Source: Sphingobacterium sp. JB170
GTDB taxonomy: Bacteria; Bacteroidota; Bacteroidia; Sphingobacteriales; Sphingobacteriaceae
Reading direction: 5' to 3'
Length of the DNA stretch: 64,000 bases
NCBI RefSeq assembly: GCF_900163865.1
Contig: NZ_FUKU01000042.1
Coordinates: 1 to 64,000 of the forward strand
Positions 27,729 through 38,300 of this stretch are shown here, piece after piece. The position numbers were made by a program, and so were the translations under genes. The notes beneath the pieces are model-generated. The model was not told the DNA's origin. It did not search any database and saw nothing but the letters and a program-made list of their open reading frames with translations. The first letter of the stretch is position 1. Every line of letters begins with the position of its first letter.

Positions 27729-28877
27729 TTATTTCAATTTTATATCAAATTGAAGATGTTTATCGCTGCGGATATAGGTCGATACGATTTCATAACTTAA
27801 TTTAGCTTGCCCATCCTGCGCGGTTAATATTTGTGTAGATTCTGGATAAAGTACGATACGCTTAGTACCGTTACCTTCTTTTAAAATCAACTCGAAATAT
27901 AAATCACTATTATTTTTCACCTCGTAATACTTCGTTACCCGGTTCGTTTTTGCATTTTTCTTTTCGTGATAAGCCGAACCTACCTCGATACAAGCATCAA
28001 CCAAATTACGTACATGCTCCTCTTTACCGAACAAGTATTTACTCGACCATGCTACGGTACGACCAGCATCGAGCGCTTGACGAATTGATGCGGCACTTTT
28101 ATCTTTAGCCATCACAAGGGTCATTGTCCTATGAACACCTTCTTGGCCAATGTTATAACTATGTGCAATAAGGTTGTGTATGTCGGTATTCCCGATAATT
28201 GTGAGATCTCTGTCTAGGCCCCAGTCTAATGCCTTCTTGTGGAACCCCAGTCCGTTTACCACTTCGATACCGTGAAGCTTTTTCTCTTGATACATTTTCT
28301 CGACAAAATCAATCCATTCGTATGAACCGGGAATTTTATCCACCTGCCATCCTGGATGGTTCCAAAAGATAAATGCATCTTGCTCAATCGCTTTATCAAT
28401 CGCTTCTTGATCTAATTTCGAATCGTTATCAGCAACCAGCTTATTAGCATCCTTAATAAAAAGTGCGTTAAAATGTCCCGGAGGCGTTTGACGGGTTATT
28501 TCGGTTGCTTTAATCAGGCCAATATTATTTTCTTTGGCTAGATTAACCGCTAAATCATGAGATCGGTTATGATCGACCTTTACGTCTTCATGATGGGGAT
28601 TATACTCCATGTGTTCAGTGTACGAGATAACATCTAACCCCTCTTTCCATGCTTCTTGCACGCGAACATTCGGCCATACGTGACCGTCTGTAAATACAGT
28701 ATGCATGTGAAAATCACATTTCAATACCTGAAAGCCGCCAACATTGGGAATACTTACATGTTGTCTTTTTACGGGATACGCAAATTCGTCCATGCGCATG
28801 ATTCCGTTGTCAGTTTGAGCTTGTAACGATGCGCCGCAGAATAGCATTGCACCTAAAAACGACATTTTAATTTTCAT
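27729..28877 (-). CDS. Secreted PHP-domain phosphoesterase (Sb-PDE-like)
   Basis: 382 residues from the ATG at 28877 (a GTG one codon earlier is in frame). A signal peptide ends at LQAQ (about 20). The PHP metal-binding motifs are visible: LKCDFHMHTVFTDG, YTEHMEYNPHHEDV, KATEITRQTPPGHFNALF, FWNHPGW and the last IIGNTDIHN. The layout agrees with PHP proteins named for a bacterial phosphodiesterase of the Sb-PDE type, but many relatives have no known substrate. The signal peptide places it in the periplasm or outside. As first gene of an operon with SusC and SusD, it probably processes, or is fed by, the same phosphorylated ligand; this is inference. Confidence 0.85.
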   Translation of the reverse strand: MKIKMSFLGAMLFCGASLQAQTDNGIMRMDEFAYPVKRQHVSIPNVGGFQVLKCDFHMHTVFTDGHVWPNVRVQEAWKEGLDVISYTEHMEYNPHHEDVKVDHNRSHDLAVNLAKENNIGLIKATEITRQTPPGHFNALFIKDANKLVADNDSKLDQEAIDKAIEQDAFIFWNHPGWQVDKIPGSYEWIDFVEKMYQEKKLHGIEVVNGLGFHKKALDWGLDRDLTIIGNTDIHNLIAHSYNIGQEGVHRTMTLVMAKDKSAASIRQALDAGRTVAWSSKYLFGKEEHVRNLVDACIEVGSAYHEKKNAKTNRVTKYYEVKNNSDLYFELILKEGNGTKRIVLYPESTQILTAQDGQAKLSYEIVSTYIRSDKHLQFDIKLK

Positions 28878-29309
28878 CACTTTAATGGTTGATTATTATT
28901 TCCCAAAAGTAGCGACGCATTATTAACACACTATTAAGAATACATTTTAAATTAATTAACAATTTTTAACGTAAAAAAATAACAAGAAAGCTAACGTAAT
29001 ATTTAAAAACATCATTATTATCACATACACACGTAAAAAAAATGTTTTTAAATAAAAATAAATATGTTTTTTTTATGGGTGGTAGTGCTCAACCCTTCTA
29101 TTAATTCATATTTTGATCACAATTAGTTAACGTGAAGGAAAAAATGAACATTTTTTCGAAGTTTTAAGCTTCAAGTAGGATCAAGGAAATAGCGACGAGG
29201 AAACATCGCCACTATAAATATTTCGGGTCTTTGAATAATGTATCGCGAGAAACCGTACCTTCAACACCTCCGGAATGCTAGGTAAATACATAATAACCAG
29301 ATAATACCA
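28878..29309. other. AT-rich leader and promoter region of the PHP-SusCD operon
   Basis: About 430 bases with no credible gene on either strand. It contains several A and T runs between 28960 and 29070. The promoter of the minus-strand operon must be here, but I see no clean TTG-N19-TAnnTTTG match. Confidence 0.4.
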
Positions 29310-30134
29310 TTATTTATGTTCAGTCACGTACTCCCCCGCCACGGATCGCCACAATTCGGCCATTTTTTGGTGAGCCGCTGCCGTCGGATGGACACCATCC
29401 CAAAGCCAGTAATCCGAAGCTACCCGCGGGTGCTCATTTTCCAGCTCAGCGAACAATGCATGAAAATCCACTACCGTAACGCCGTACGCGGTGGCTAGCT
29501 GACGGACCTCCACGGAGAGTTTCGTTACAAGCGAAACATACCGTTCATCTTTCACACGTTCCCCACGTGCTACAAACGGTGTGCATAAAACAATCCGAAC
29601 ATCAGGGTATTTTTCGAGAGTTTGCTGTATTAACGTGGCATATGTTTGTGACCAAAGTGCGTAGTCGAATGATTTCTTTTCTGATTGCACAAATTGGGCA
29701 ATGTCATTGGTTCCAATCAAAATCGAAACGACGTCGGGTTTTATATCAAGCACATCTTCTTGCCAGCGTTTGGAAAGATCATCTAACGTGTTTCCACTTA
29801 TCCCACGATTAAAAAATTCGAGTTTATACTCGGGATACCCGCCCATATAAAAAGCCGCCGATAAATACATAAACCCACTTCCAAAAAGGTGGTTTTGATC
29901 CCAATGGTTACGCTCACTACTGGACTTTACGCCGCCCCCACCCCAATTTCCATCGGTAATAGAATCGCCGAGAAACAAGATACGTTTTCCCTGAGCAAGC
30001 AGACCGCTGGTATAGATCAGCATAATACACAGAACCAAAACACTTCTAAATGCATTGGTCGTACAATAATTTATAATATTTAAATTCGGCATATAACGAG
30101 ATAGAATTATTCTTAAGAAAAATACTAACGACAT
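29310..30134 (-). CDS. Secreted SGNH/GDSL-type hydrolase
   Basis: 274 residues from the ATG at 30134; an ATG at 30092 would give a signal peptide closer to the start (VLVLCIMLIYTSGLLAQ). Block I is RILFLGDSITDGNW with the nucleophile serine, block II is RGISGN, block III is SILIGTNDIAQF and block V is WDGVHPTAAAH with the Asp-His pair. It hydrolyses an ester, probably acetyl groups on carbohydrates, outside the cytoplasm. Distances of more than 150 bases on the 5' side and 430 on the 3' side suggest a single-gene unit. Function within the family cannot be narrowed further. Confidence 0.9.
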   Translation of the reverse strand: MSLVFFLRIILSRYMPNLNIINYCTTNAFRSVLVLCIMLIYTSGLLAQGKRILFLGDSITDGNWGGGGVKSSSERNHWDQNHLFGSGFMYLSAAFYMGGYPEYKLEFFNRGISGNTLDDLSKRWQEDVLDIKPDVVSILIGTNDIAQFVQSEKKSFDYALWSQTYATLIQQTLEKYPDVRIVLCTPFVARGERVKDERYVSLVTKLSVEVRQLATAYGVTVVDFHALFAELENEHPRVASDYWLWDGVHPTAAAHQKMAELWRSVAGEYVTEHK

Positions 30135-30194
30135 CCTTGGAAATCAAGAACAAAAATACAAAATAGATTGAAAGCAAAATTCTTATAAAAAACT

Positions 30195-32102
30195 TTAGAC
30201 CCATTCCCAGATGCTACGATACTGCGCCGTAGACTCCGCAAATGATAACAACCCCTGGTAAAACGGATGCTGCCCAATGGTGCTGCTATCGCCGATAATT
30301 ATAAGCTTCTTCTTGGCGCGCGTCATCGCGACATTCATGCGCCGAACATCAGACAGAAAACCTATTTGCTGTCCACTGTTGCTCCTTGTCAAGCTAATAT
30401 AAATCACATCTTTCTCTTGCCCCTGAAAACTATCGATAGTATTTATCTGAATAAATGCTGCAAAAGGCCGCAACTGCTCATCCTCGGTGATGATTTCCTT
30501 TAAGAATGCCGCCTGGCGGCGATATGGGGCTATAACGCCAATGCTAGGAAACGGCTTTTCGTGATAAGCCGCTGCAAGAGACGCTATTGTCTGGCTAAGG
30601 TGCTTCCGTAAAAACGCAGCCTCCTCAACATTAAAGATGGCACTATCAAGCTGGGTTTCTTCAAAACCACTACCCGCTGTATCAATGAACTCGATCGGGG
30701 CCGAATCTTGCAACAACGTCCAACCTGCAACCGTGCTAGCTGCTTGCAGTTTCCCCTGGTAGAGCGCTTGCGATGGATATTGCATGATCTGCTCATGCAT
30801 CCGGTACTGCATATCAAGCAAAGAGACTTCTGCAGGATATTTTCGAACAAGCTTCTCAAATAAAGTATTATTAAGGCCTTCATACATGTTATGATGCGAT
30901 TTCACGGTCGGCGGCAGCTGCAGGTGATCCCCTGCCAGCACGAGTTTGCTTGCTTTAAGAATAGGAATCCAGCATGCCGGTTCAAGTGCCTGTGCCGCCT
31001 CGTCGATAACAACGGTGGCGTACGTCCGATCACGAATTGTAAAATGATTGGCACCCACGAGGGTTGCTGTAACCACTTGCACATGGTCCAAAATATCTTG
31101 CAAAATATAATCCTGTACACGTTCAATCTCTTTACGTAGTTTGTGCGCTTCATCAAACAAAGCCTTACGCTGCTCCCGTTCATTCTTCCCAAAACTCCGT
31201 TTATATTTATGAGCTATCTCGGTATATGCGCGAGCTTGCTTGCTTAGGTCTTTAGCTTCTTTATTTGCTCGGTGGGTTTCCATCTGCGCATCGAGCGTGA
31301 GCTCCTGTAAGTGGCTAGACACTTTAACAGGATTTCCTATGCGTACCACTGACAGTCCTGCCGCATCGAGTCTCTCGGTGAGCACATCAACAGCTATATT
31401 GCTTGGAGCAACAACCAAAATTTGTCTTTTTTCCTGCTTTAATAATGCCGCTATGCCCTTAATTAATGTTGTTGTCTTACCCGTACCTGGAGGGCCATGC
31501 AGGATCGATAAGGGGCGCTCACTTAAGATATGCTGAATAGCGCTATTTTGACTGGCGTTACAGTTTTCATTCGTATAGTTTAATTCCTGTTGTAAGGCAG
31601 CTGCTGGCAAAACTTGTTCTCCGACAAGCTGCCGAATAAGTGCTCCTTGCTGACCAGCGGACTTTAGCTCTTTCGCTTTACGCAGGGCATCATGCATCTC
31701 CCGGTAAGCGTTTTCATCGAACAGCAAATCTACCCCCAGCTTACCTCTACGACTCCAGTCAGGGAGCTCATCCACGCGGAATGAAATGCGCATTGTGTTC
31801 CCACGCACAAAAGCAATAATTCCATCAATCCGATCATACTCTGGATCATGATTAGAGAATAAGGACACCGGCATACCGAAACGGAATTTATCTCCCTCTT
31901 GAAGATTATTAACTTTATTCACGCTAATGGTTAAATAATCACCTCGTCCCAGCTCACTCTCCCCAATAGAAATTGGAAACCAGGTCATCCCCTGCGCGCG
32001 GCGCTCCTGCAACGAGCTTTTTAATAAAAGGGTTTCATACTGCGCTCGATCGTAATGCTGCTCCTGATCTAATAGAGAGGTAAGTTCTTCGAAATATTCC
32101 AT
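30195..32102 (-). CDS. Upf1/IGHMBP2-like superfamily 1B DNA/RNA helicase
   Basis: 635 residues from the ATG at 32102; the frame extends to a TTG at 32144. An N-terminal beta-rich domain (ERRAQGMTWFPISIGESELG) precedes the two RecA-like domains. Motif I is ILHGPPGTGKTTTLIKG (about 195-210), motif II VIDEAAQALE (about 365), motif III LAGDHLQLPPTV, motif IV-V SIGVIAPYRRQ and NTIDSFQGQEKDVI, motif VI DVRRMNVAMTRAKKKLI. Such bacterial proteins resemble eukaryotic SMUBP-2 and unwind DNA or RNA 5' to 3'. The gene starts about 105 bases after the S24 repressor gene on the same strand with no terminator visible, so it may share SOS-like control. Confidence 0.9.
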   Translation of the reverse strand: MEYFEELTSLLDQEQHYDRAQYETLLLKSSLQERRAQGMTWFPISIGESELGRGDYLTISVNKVNNLQEGDKFRFGMPVSLFSNHDPEYDRIDGIIAFVRGNTMRISFRVDELPDWSRRGKLGVDLLFDENAYREMHDALRKAKELKSAGQQGALIRQLVGEQVLPAAALQQELNYTNENCNASQNSAIQHILSERPLSILHGPPGTGKTTTLIKGIAALLKQEKRQILVVAPSNIAVDVLTERLDAAGLSVVRIGNPVKVSSHLQELTLDAQMETHRANKEAKDLSKQARAYTEIAHKYKRSFGKNEREQRKALFDEAHKLRKEIERVQDYILQDILDHVQVVTATLVGANHFTIRDRTYATVVIDEAAQALEPACWIPILKASKLVLAGDHLQLPPTVKSHHNMYEGLNNTLFEKLVRKYPAEVSLLDMQYRMHEQIMQYPSQALYQGKLQAASTVAGWTLLQDSAPIEFIDTAGSGFEETQLDSAIFNVEEAAFLRKHLSQTIASLAAAYHEKPFPSIGVIAPYRRQAAFLKEIITEDEQLRPFAAFIQINTIDSFQGQEKDVIYISLTRSNSGQQIGFLSDVRRMNVAMTRAKKKLIIIGDSSTIGQHPFYQGLLSFAESTAQYRSIWEWV

Positions 32103-32207
32103 ATACTGAATTAACGGCCGCAAAATACTTGATTTTTTAACCAAAACATAATCTAAGCAGCCTTATGGGCACACCAGACGTACAACAAAAGACCCGGAGG
32201 TATGTAT

Positions 32208-33011
32208 CTATTTTGTATTCATCTTACGATCCAATTCTTGGATGGCCCGAAGCACTGTCGATATATCCGAAGGTGATTCGGGAAAAACGTTAGTAGTATA
32301 ACTGTGAAATTTCCAGATCTCCAAGACTTCATTGATGCCAACTTGGTAAGGCTGGTAAGCAGGGTTTAACGACCGTAGAACAAGGGTACCATCGGCATGA
32401 ATAGTCACCAATTTAAAAACGAAGTCATCTTGTCTTTTTAAAATAACAATACAGGGCGTATTGGGCTTTATGGAACTCCAGTCGGCAAGGTATTTACCTG
32501 TAATATCACTTCCCTCCGGTATAGGAAGCATGGAATCCCCTGTAATTGGAAATATACGATAAGTATCGCCTTTGGGTAAATTTGGCATCGAGTACTTTGG
32601 TAAACCGGCAATAAACTCTGGATCTGCATAGCCCGTAGCATAACCGGCCTTCGCCTTTATCGGGACGTACTCTACATGCTCATTGTTTTCTTTATTGACG
32701 CTGATAGCCAGCACACGCAGGTTACCTCCTCTTATATACACATCATTGCCCTCCTCGAGCTCGCGCAATTTCAGCTCCCCCAACTTGGACAAGTCTACTT
32801 TCAATAATGTATCGACACTAACGGAGAAAAAAAATGAAAAATTTAAATAATCTTCCGGTTGTGGAGACTTTGTATTTCCAGCTTCAAGAGCAGCTAGCTT
32901 AGCCCTTGTCAACCCAAGTTTTGCTGCACTCGCCTCTTGACTCATCCGCTTGCGCTCACGAAGAAATTTAATATTAGAAGCAAAATATATTTTTTGTTTT
33001 TCAGTTTTCAT
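32208..33011 (-). CDS. XRE-S24 (LexA/CI-like) self-cleaving repressor beside the imu mutasome genes
   Basis: 267 residues. The N-terminal XRE helix-turn-helix is at about 10-65 (IKFLRERKRMSQEASAAKLG). The C-terminal S24 peptidase domain has a likely cleavage dipeptide A122-G123 in IKAKAGYATGY, catalytic S160 in ITGDSMLPI and K200 in DDFVFKLVT. RecA filament-stimulated autocleavage would relieve repression after DNA damage, as with LexA. It is divergent from imuA, with a palindrome in the 62 bases between them. Many Bacteroidota have no typical LexA, so this protein is the likely damage-responsive switch for the imuA-imuB-dnaE2 cassette. Role is inference; domain calls are firm. Confidence 0.9.
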   Translation of the reverse strand: MKTEKQKIYFASNIKFLRERKRMSQEASAAKLGLTRAKLAALEAGNTKSPQPEDYLNFSFFFSVSVDTLLKVDLSKLGELKLRELEEGNDVYIRGGNLRVLAISVNKENNEHVEYVPIKAKAGYATGYADPEFIAGLPKYSMPNLPKGDTYRIFPITGDSMLPIPEGSDITGKYLADWSSIKPNTPCIVILKRQDDFVFKLVTIHADGTLVLRSLNPAYQPYQVGINEVLEIWKFHSYTTNVFPESPSDISTVLRAIQELDRKMNTK

Positions 33012-33033
33012 TTGCTATAATTGATAACACATG

Positions 33034-33054
33034 TTTGTTATTAATAATAACAAA
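33034..33054. promoter_or_regulatory. Palindromic operator between the S24 repressor and imuA
   Basis: Perfect 9-bp arms TTTGTTATT (33034-33042) and AATAACAAA (33046-33054) flank a 3-base centre. Outer bases extend the symmetry imperfectly (ACATG on the left, TGT on the right), and a further half-site GATAACA lies at 33023-33029. Its place between two divergent starts makes it the probable binding site of the S24 repressor. Confidence 0.7.
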
Positions 33055-33073
33055 TGTACTTAATTTTTCGGAT

Positions 33074-33829
33074 ATGGTGGGGATAGAAAAAAAAGAAATC
33101 ATCAAGAAACTGCAGCAAGAGATACTTTCGCTGGAAGGTTTCAAAAGCGCGACGACAGACTTACAACAAGAAGATATAGGTTTCCAGTTAATGGCGGACG
33201 CATTTCCTAGACATACCTTCCCAAAAGGAACAATTCATGAATTTATCAGCCAAACAGCCGCATGTGCTACTGCGGTAAGTGGGTTCGTGTCATCCATCTT
33301 ATCCATATTGATGAATAATGACACACCTTGCCTTTGGATTAGCACCAAGCGAAGCTTATTCCCCGCCGGTTTAGGCTACTTCGGTGTTCAACCCGACAAG
33401 ATCATATTCATCGACATTACAAAAGATAAAGAAGCGTTGTGGGTAATGGAGCAAGCACTCAAATGCAGCGCCCTCTCGGCGGTAGTAGCGGAACTCAGCG
33501 AGGTGTCTTTTACCGAATCGCAACGCCTTCAGCTTGCTGTCGAAAAAAGTCAGGTAACAGGCTTCTTGCATCGCAGAAAGCCACGTCGCGAAAATACACT
33601 TGCCTGCACCGCACGATGGAAGATCACCCCGCTAGCGAGTTATACAGAGAACGGCTTACCAGGAGTTGGCTTTCCTTTATGGGAGGTAAACCTAGAGAAA
33701 ATACGAGGAGGAAAACCAAGAAAATGGGCCCTAGGTTGGCGAGACAACAAATTCATTTCTATTGCCGCAGAACAAGCACCACAACAACGCACATTAAAAA
33801 AACAAGCAGTATGCCTAAACGTTTCTTAG
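33074..33829 (+). CDS. imuA: ImuA-like RecA-related mutasome protein
   Basis: 251 residues from the ATG at 33074; the open frame begins at a TTG at 33035 inside the operator, so the later start is preferred. The sequence shows the ImuA hallmark FPKGTIHEFISQTAACATAV followed by FVSSILSILM and LWISTKRSLFPAGLGYFGVQ, a RecA-like fold without a clear Walker A. It ends with SIAAEQAPQQ. In mycobacteria and Caulobacter the equivalent factor supports ImuB and DnaE2 in damage-induced mutagenesis. Its 3' end overlaps imuB by 19 bases in another frame, showing translational coupling. Confidence 0.87.
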   Translation: MVGIEKKEIIKKLQQEILSLEGFKSATTDLQQEDIGFQLMADAFPRHTFPKGTIHEFISQTAACATAVSGFVSSILSILMNNDTPCLWISTKRSLFPAGLGYFGVQPDKIIFIDITKDKEALWVMEQALKCSALSAVVAELSEVSFTESQRLQLAVEKSQVTGFLHRRKPRRENTLACTARWKITPLASYTENGLPGVGFPLWEVNLEKIRGGKPRKWALGWRDNKFISIAAEQAPQQRTLKKQAVCLNVS

Positions 33830-35307
33830 CGATATGGTTTCCTTATTTATCCGTAGATAATGTTCTAAAAAAGTCGCCCGATCTTCGTGATAAACCCTTC
33901 GTGCTTTGCGCTGCGGAGCAGGGAAAAATGATCATTAAAGCCGTCAGCACCCGGGCTAGAAAAGAGGGCATCAACGTAGGTGATGTATTGACTAGTGCTA
34001 GAGCAATCCTGCCGGAGGTAGCAAGTTTTCAAGACGACCCCATTACGACACAAAGGGTCTTAAACGCACTTGCAGAATGGTGCCTTCGCTTTTCGCCAAT
34101 TGTTGCTGTAACTTCCCCCGATTGCCTACTCCTAGATATCAGCGGATGTACGCATCTATGGGGGGATGAACGCTCTTATATAGAAAGCTTAAAACATAGG
34201 CTTGCTCGCGAAGGGTACCAAATACGCGCGGCTATTGCCGATACAATTGGAGCTGCCTGGGCGCTGGCCCGCTATAGCAGCTCTCCGCTTCCCATAGTAG
34301 AGCCCACAAAGCATGCTGAAGCATTAGGCTTGCTTCCCCCGGTAGCTTTACGCATAGCGCCAGCAACCGTACTGCGCATGCAGAAACTTGGGTTCAAACA
34401 CATAGGTCAGTTCATGAACATCCCTAGAAGCTCCCTGCGAAGGCGATTTGGAGAGGACTTATTACAGCGCTTGCATCAAGCATTGGGCAATTACCCGGAG
34501 GTTATTACGCCGATAAAACCGGCAGCACCTTATGAACAGCGTCTCCCCTGTTTGGAACCGATATGTACTGCTACAGGCATAGCCATAGCCTTGCAAAATC
34601 TACTCGAAGAACTTTGCGCAAGACTTCAAAAAGAAGGTAAAGGTCTGCGCAGCGGCATCTTTAAAGGGCACCGCATCGATGGAAACATACAGCAAATACA
34701 TATCGGTACTAATAAAGCTTCTCATAATGTAGCACATCTTTTTAAATTATTTGAGCTAAAGATTCCAACCATCGAGCCTGCGCTGGGTATTGAATTGTTT
34801 GTCTTAGAAGCTTCAATAGTGGAAGATATACAAGATGCGCAGGAAACTTTATGGGGCGCCCCGAGCGCGTACAGCAAGATCGCTGAGCTCCTTGATAATA
34901 TAGCAGGGAAGGTAGGTCTATGTGCCATTCGTCGCTACCTGCCCGCAGCGCAGCACTGGCCCGAACGCTCGATAAAAACAGCGCATTCGCTTCAAGAGGC
35001 ACCATCCATTCCTTGGTCGAACAACCTGAATAGGCCAATACACCTATTGAGTAAACCCGAACCCATTAAGGTGACCGTACCCCTGCCCGATTACCCACCA
35101 ATTTTATTCATTCATAAGAAAAAAGTATATAAACTAACCAAAGCGGACGGCCCAGAAAGGATCGAGCAAGAATGGTGGATAGAAGATGGAGAAGCCCGAG
35201 ATTATTACCGGGTAGAAGATGACCAGGGAGCCCGTTATTGGCTCTTTCGTCTAGGTCAATATGGACAAGGGGAACCGCAATGGTTCCTGCATGGATTTTT
35301 TGCTTAA
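33811..35307 (+). CDS. imuB: ImuB, catalytically inactive Y-family polymerase-like protein
   Basis: 498 residues from MPKRFLAIWFPYLSVDNVLK at 33811; a longer frame upstream (from 33439) is only shadow coding inside imuA. In active Y-family enzymes the first strand carries an aspartate (as in DMDCF), but here it reads AIWFPYLS, so the catalytic site is broken as in all ImuB proteins. The fingers/palm block PDCLLLDISGCTHLWGDE and the ImuB-typical NRPIHLLSKPEPI near the C-terminus are present. It acts as an adaptor bringing DnaE2 to the sliding clamp. Three bases separate it from dnaE2. Confidence 0.9.
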   Translation: MPKRFLAIWFPYLSVDNVLKKSPDLRDKPFVLCAAEQGKMIIKAVSTRARKEGINVGDVLTSARAILPEVASFQDDPITTQRVLNALAEWCLRFSPIVAVTSPDCLLLDISGCTHLWGDERSYIESLKHRLAREGYQIRAAIADTIGAAWALARYSSSPLPIVEPTKHAEALGLLPPVALRIAPATVLRMQKLGFKHIGQFMNIPRSSLRRRFGEDLLQRLHQALGNYPEVITPIKPAAPYEQRLPCLEPICTATGIAIALQNLLEELCARLQKEGKGLRSGIFKGHRIDGNIQQIHIGTNKASHNVAHLFKLFELKIPTIEPALGIELFVLEASIVEDIQDAQETLWGAPSAYSKIAELLDNIAGKVGLCAIRRYLPAAQHWPERSIKTAHSLQEAPSIPWSNNLNRPIHLLSKPEPIKVTVPLPDYPPILFIHKKKVYKLTKADGPERIEQEWWIEDGEARDYYRVEDDQGARYWLFRLGQYGQGEPQWFLHGFFA

Positions 35308-35310
35308 AAG

Positions 35311-38300
35311 ATGGACTACGTAGAACTACAAGTAACCAGTAACTTTACCTTTTTGCGTGGCGGTTCTCACCCTGAGGAACTCGTAGAAACTGCTGCCGCT
35401 CTTGGGTACAAAGCTATCGCTATTACCGACAGGAATTCCTTAGCAGGAATCGTCCGTGCCCATCTAGCTGCCAAAAACAAAGATATTCGCTTTATTCCCG
35501 CATGTAGATTAGACCTGCTCGATGGTCCCAGCCTCCTGGCATTCCCAGCAGATAAAATGGCATATAGCAACCTCTCGAGCCTTTTAACAAAGGGGAACCT
35601 ACGAGCGGAAAAAGGTGCTTGTCATCTCTATAAATCTGATGTATATGCGCATGCGGCGGGAATTACTTTCATCGTGCTACCACCCGATACCCTAAATAAT
35701 GATTTTGACTTCGATACGACTTATCTCCAGAGTTTACAAGAGTATAAGGAAGCCTTTGGACCTAAACTTTATATTGGCGCAGCATTCCTGTATAGCAGTA
35801 ATGATCAAAAAAAAATGCACCGCATATGGCAGCTCGAAGACAAATTCAACATCCCTATTGCGGCACTAAACGATGTACATTACCACAGCCCCGAGCGCCG
35901 GCAGCTACAGGATATACTAACCTGTATTCGTGAGAAATGCACCGTCGAATCGGCCGGGTTAAAACTGCATGCGAATGCGGAACGTTACTTAAAAGCCCCC
36001 AAAGAGATGTACCGAATTTTTCGCCAATACCCCCAGGCTATAGCAAACAGTTTAGCAATAGCGGATACTTGTAAATTCTCCCTACAGGAGCTTGAATATA
36101 TTTACCCCGAAGAAATTGTTAACGAAAGCAAGTCTCCCATAGAAGAGCTAACTATGCTTATCTGGAAAGGTGCTCATCAATATTTCGGAGATTCCATCCC
36201 CGAGACACTGCGTGCAACATTGGAACTGGAGCTCGCATTTATCAAGAAAAAGAACTACGCCTCTTACTTCCTTACCGTATACGATCTGGTACGTTTCGCG
36301 CGGGAACGTGAAATACTATGTCAAGGCCGCGGTTCTGCAGCCAACTCGGCGGTATGCTACTGCCTGGGAATTACAGCGGTCGATCCCACAAAATTTAAAC
36401 TTCTCTTCGCCCGGTTCATGAGTGAAGCCAGAAATGAGCCACCAGATATTGATGTAGATTTCGAACATGAAAGACGGGAAGAGGTCATACAGTATATCTA
36501 TACTAAATACGGTCGTCACCGAGCTGGCATCGTCGCTACGGTAACACAGGTGCACTGGAAAGGGGCTATTCGGGATGTCGGAAAAGCAATGGGACTTTCC
36601 GTGGATCTGCTCGATAAACTCTCCAAGTCGGCTTATGAATTTACCGAGGATTGGTTTTCCAGCAACGAACCTACTACAGATGGCTTTGCTGCTGACGATC
36701 TTCATTTAAAAAAGACACTCGAGCTAACGAAAACATACATCGGTTTCCCCAGACAGCTTGGCCAGCATACTGGAGGTTTTGTAATAACCCAAAACAACCT
36801 TTGGGATCTATGTCCGATTATCAATGCGCGGATGGAAGATCGCACCAATATCGAGTGGAACAAAGATGATATCGAAGCGCTGGGCTTTCTGAAGATTGAC
36901 GTACTGGCACTCGGGATGCTCACCTGTATTCGTAAAGGATTTGAGCTAGCCAAGAAGCATTATAACATCGAACTAACCTTAGCAAACATCAAGCAGGATG
37001 ACGCTAAAGTCTATCAAATGATTAGCCTTGCGGATACCTTAGGCGTATTTCAGATTGAGAGCCGCGCACAAATGTCTATGCTGCCGCGCCTGAAACCTAA
37101 CAATTTTTATGATCTAGTGATCCAAGTAGCCATTGTGAGACCCGGTCCGATACAGGGGGGCATGGTACATCCTTACCTAAAAAGACGAAATGACGAAGAG
37201 CCCATAGAATACCCCTCTAAAGAACTGCAGAGTATACTCTCGCGCACGCTGGGAGTCCCTTTATTTCAGGAACAGGCTATGGAGATCGCTATTGTTGCCG
37301 CAGGCTTCACCCCGGCACAAGCCGATGGTTTGCGCCGAACTATGGCGACTTTCAAAGCTAAAGGAAAGGTCGCCGAGTATAAACGGATGCTTATCCAAGG
37401 GATGATAAAAAACGGATATGAAAAAGAATTCTCGGAGCGCGTATATCGTCAACTCGAAGGTTTTGGTAGTTATGGGTTCCCCGAAAGTCATGCAGCAAGT
37501 TTCGCACTACTGGTCTACGTGTCTTCGTGGATAAAATGCTACTATCCCGATATCTTCGCCTGTTCGCTACTGAATAGCCAACCAATGGGATTTTACTCGC
37601 CGGCACAGATTGTCATCGATGCGCGCAAACATGGCGTACAAGTACGTCCGGTGGACATCAACCATTCTCAATGGGATAATACGCTGGAGGAAAAGTCAGG
37701 AATGCATCATATTTTACGCTTAGGTTTCCGTCAAGTGAAATCACTACAACAACAAGAAATAGCACTCTTGTTAAAAGGACGAACAAAGCCTTATCAAACA
37801 ATAAACGAAGTGTTTCATAACGGCGTACCTATCTCCGCTATGGAGCGCCTAGCAGATGCTGATGCGTTTGCTTCTATTGGACTCGATCGCCGGCAAGCGC
37901 TATGGGCAGTTTCTGCCCTTGCAGACAATCCTACCGGACTGTTTGCGGAGCAGCTTTCAGATAGTGCTTTTGAGCAGCAGATCGAGCTACCTTCCATCTC
38001 CGTTAAGGAACATGTGATGCAAGATTATGCGTACACATCCTTATCACTCAAAGCGCATCCTGTTAGCTTTGCTAGAAAACACCTGCAGAAGCTCCACGTA
38101 ACGCCCGCAACCCAGCTTAACAGCCTCAAAGATGGGGATCTTGTAAAGGTATGTGGCTTAATTACCGTGCGTCAGCGTCCGGGTACGGCCAAAGGTGTGT
38201 TATTTATTACGATAGAAGATGAAACAGGGTTTTCGAATCTTGTGGTATGGGGGAAAACATTTGACATATACCGAAAAGTAATTTTGCAATCTCGCTTATT

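Noticed and set aside
28940-29100. A/T runs before the PHP operon considered as CRISPR-like or phase-variable repeats
   Set aside because: No regular spacing or repeat unit; simple AT-rich leader sequence.
33439-33810. A 124-codon N-terminal extension of imuB
   Set aside because: It lies wholly inside imuA in another frame, is basic and Ser/Thr-rich, and has no relation to ImuB; the family start MPKRFLAIWFP at 33811 is clear.
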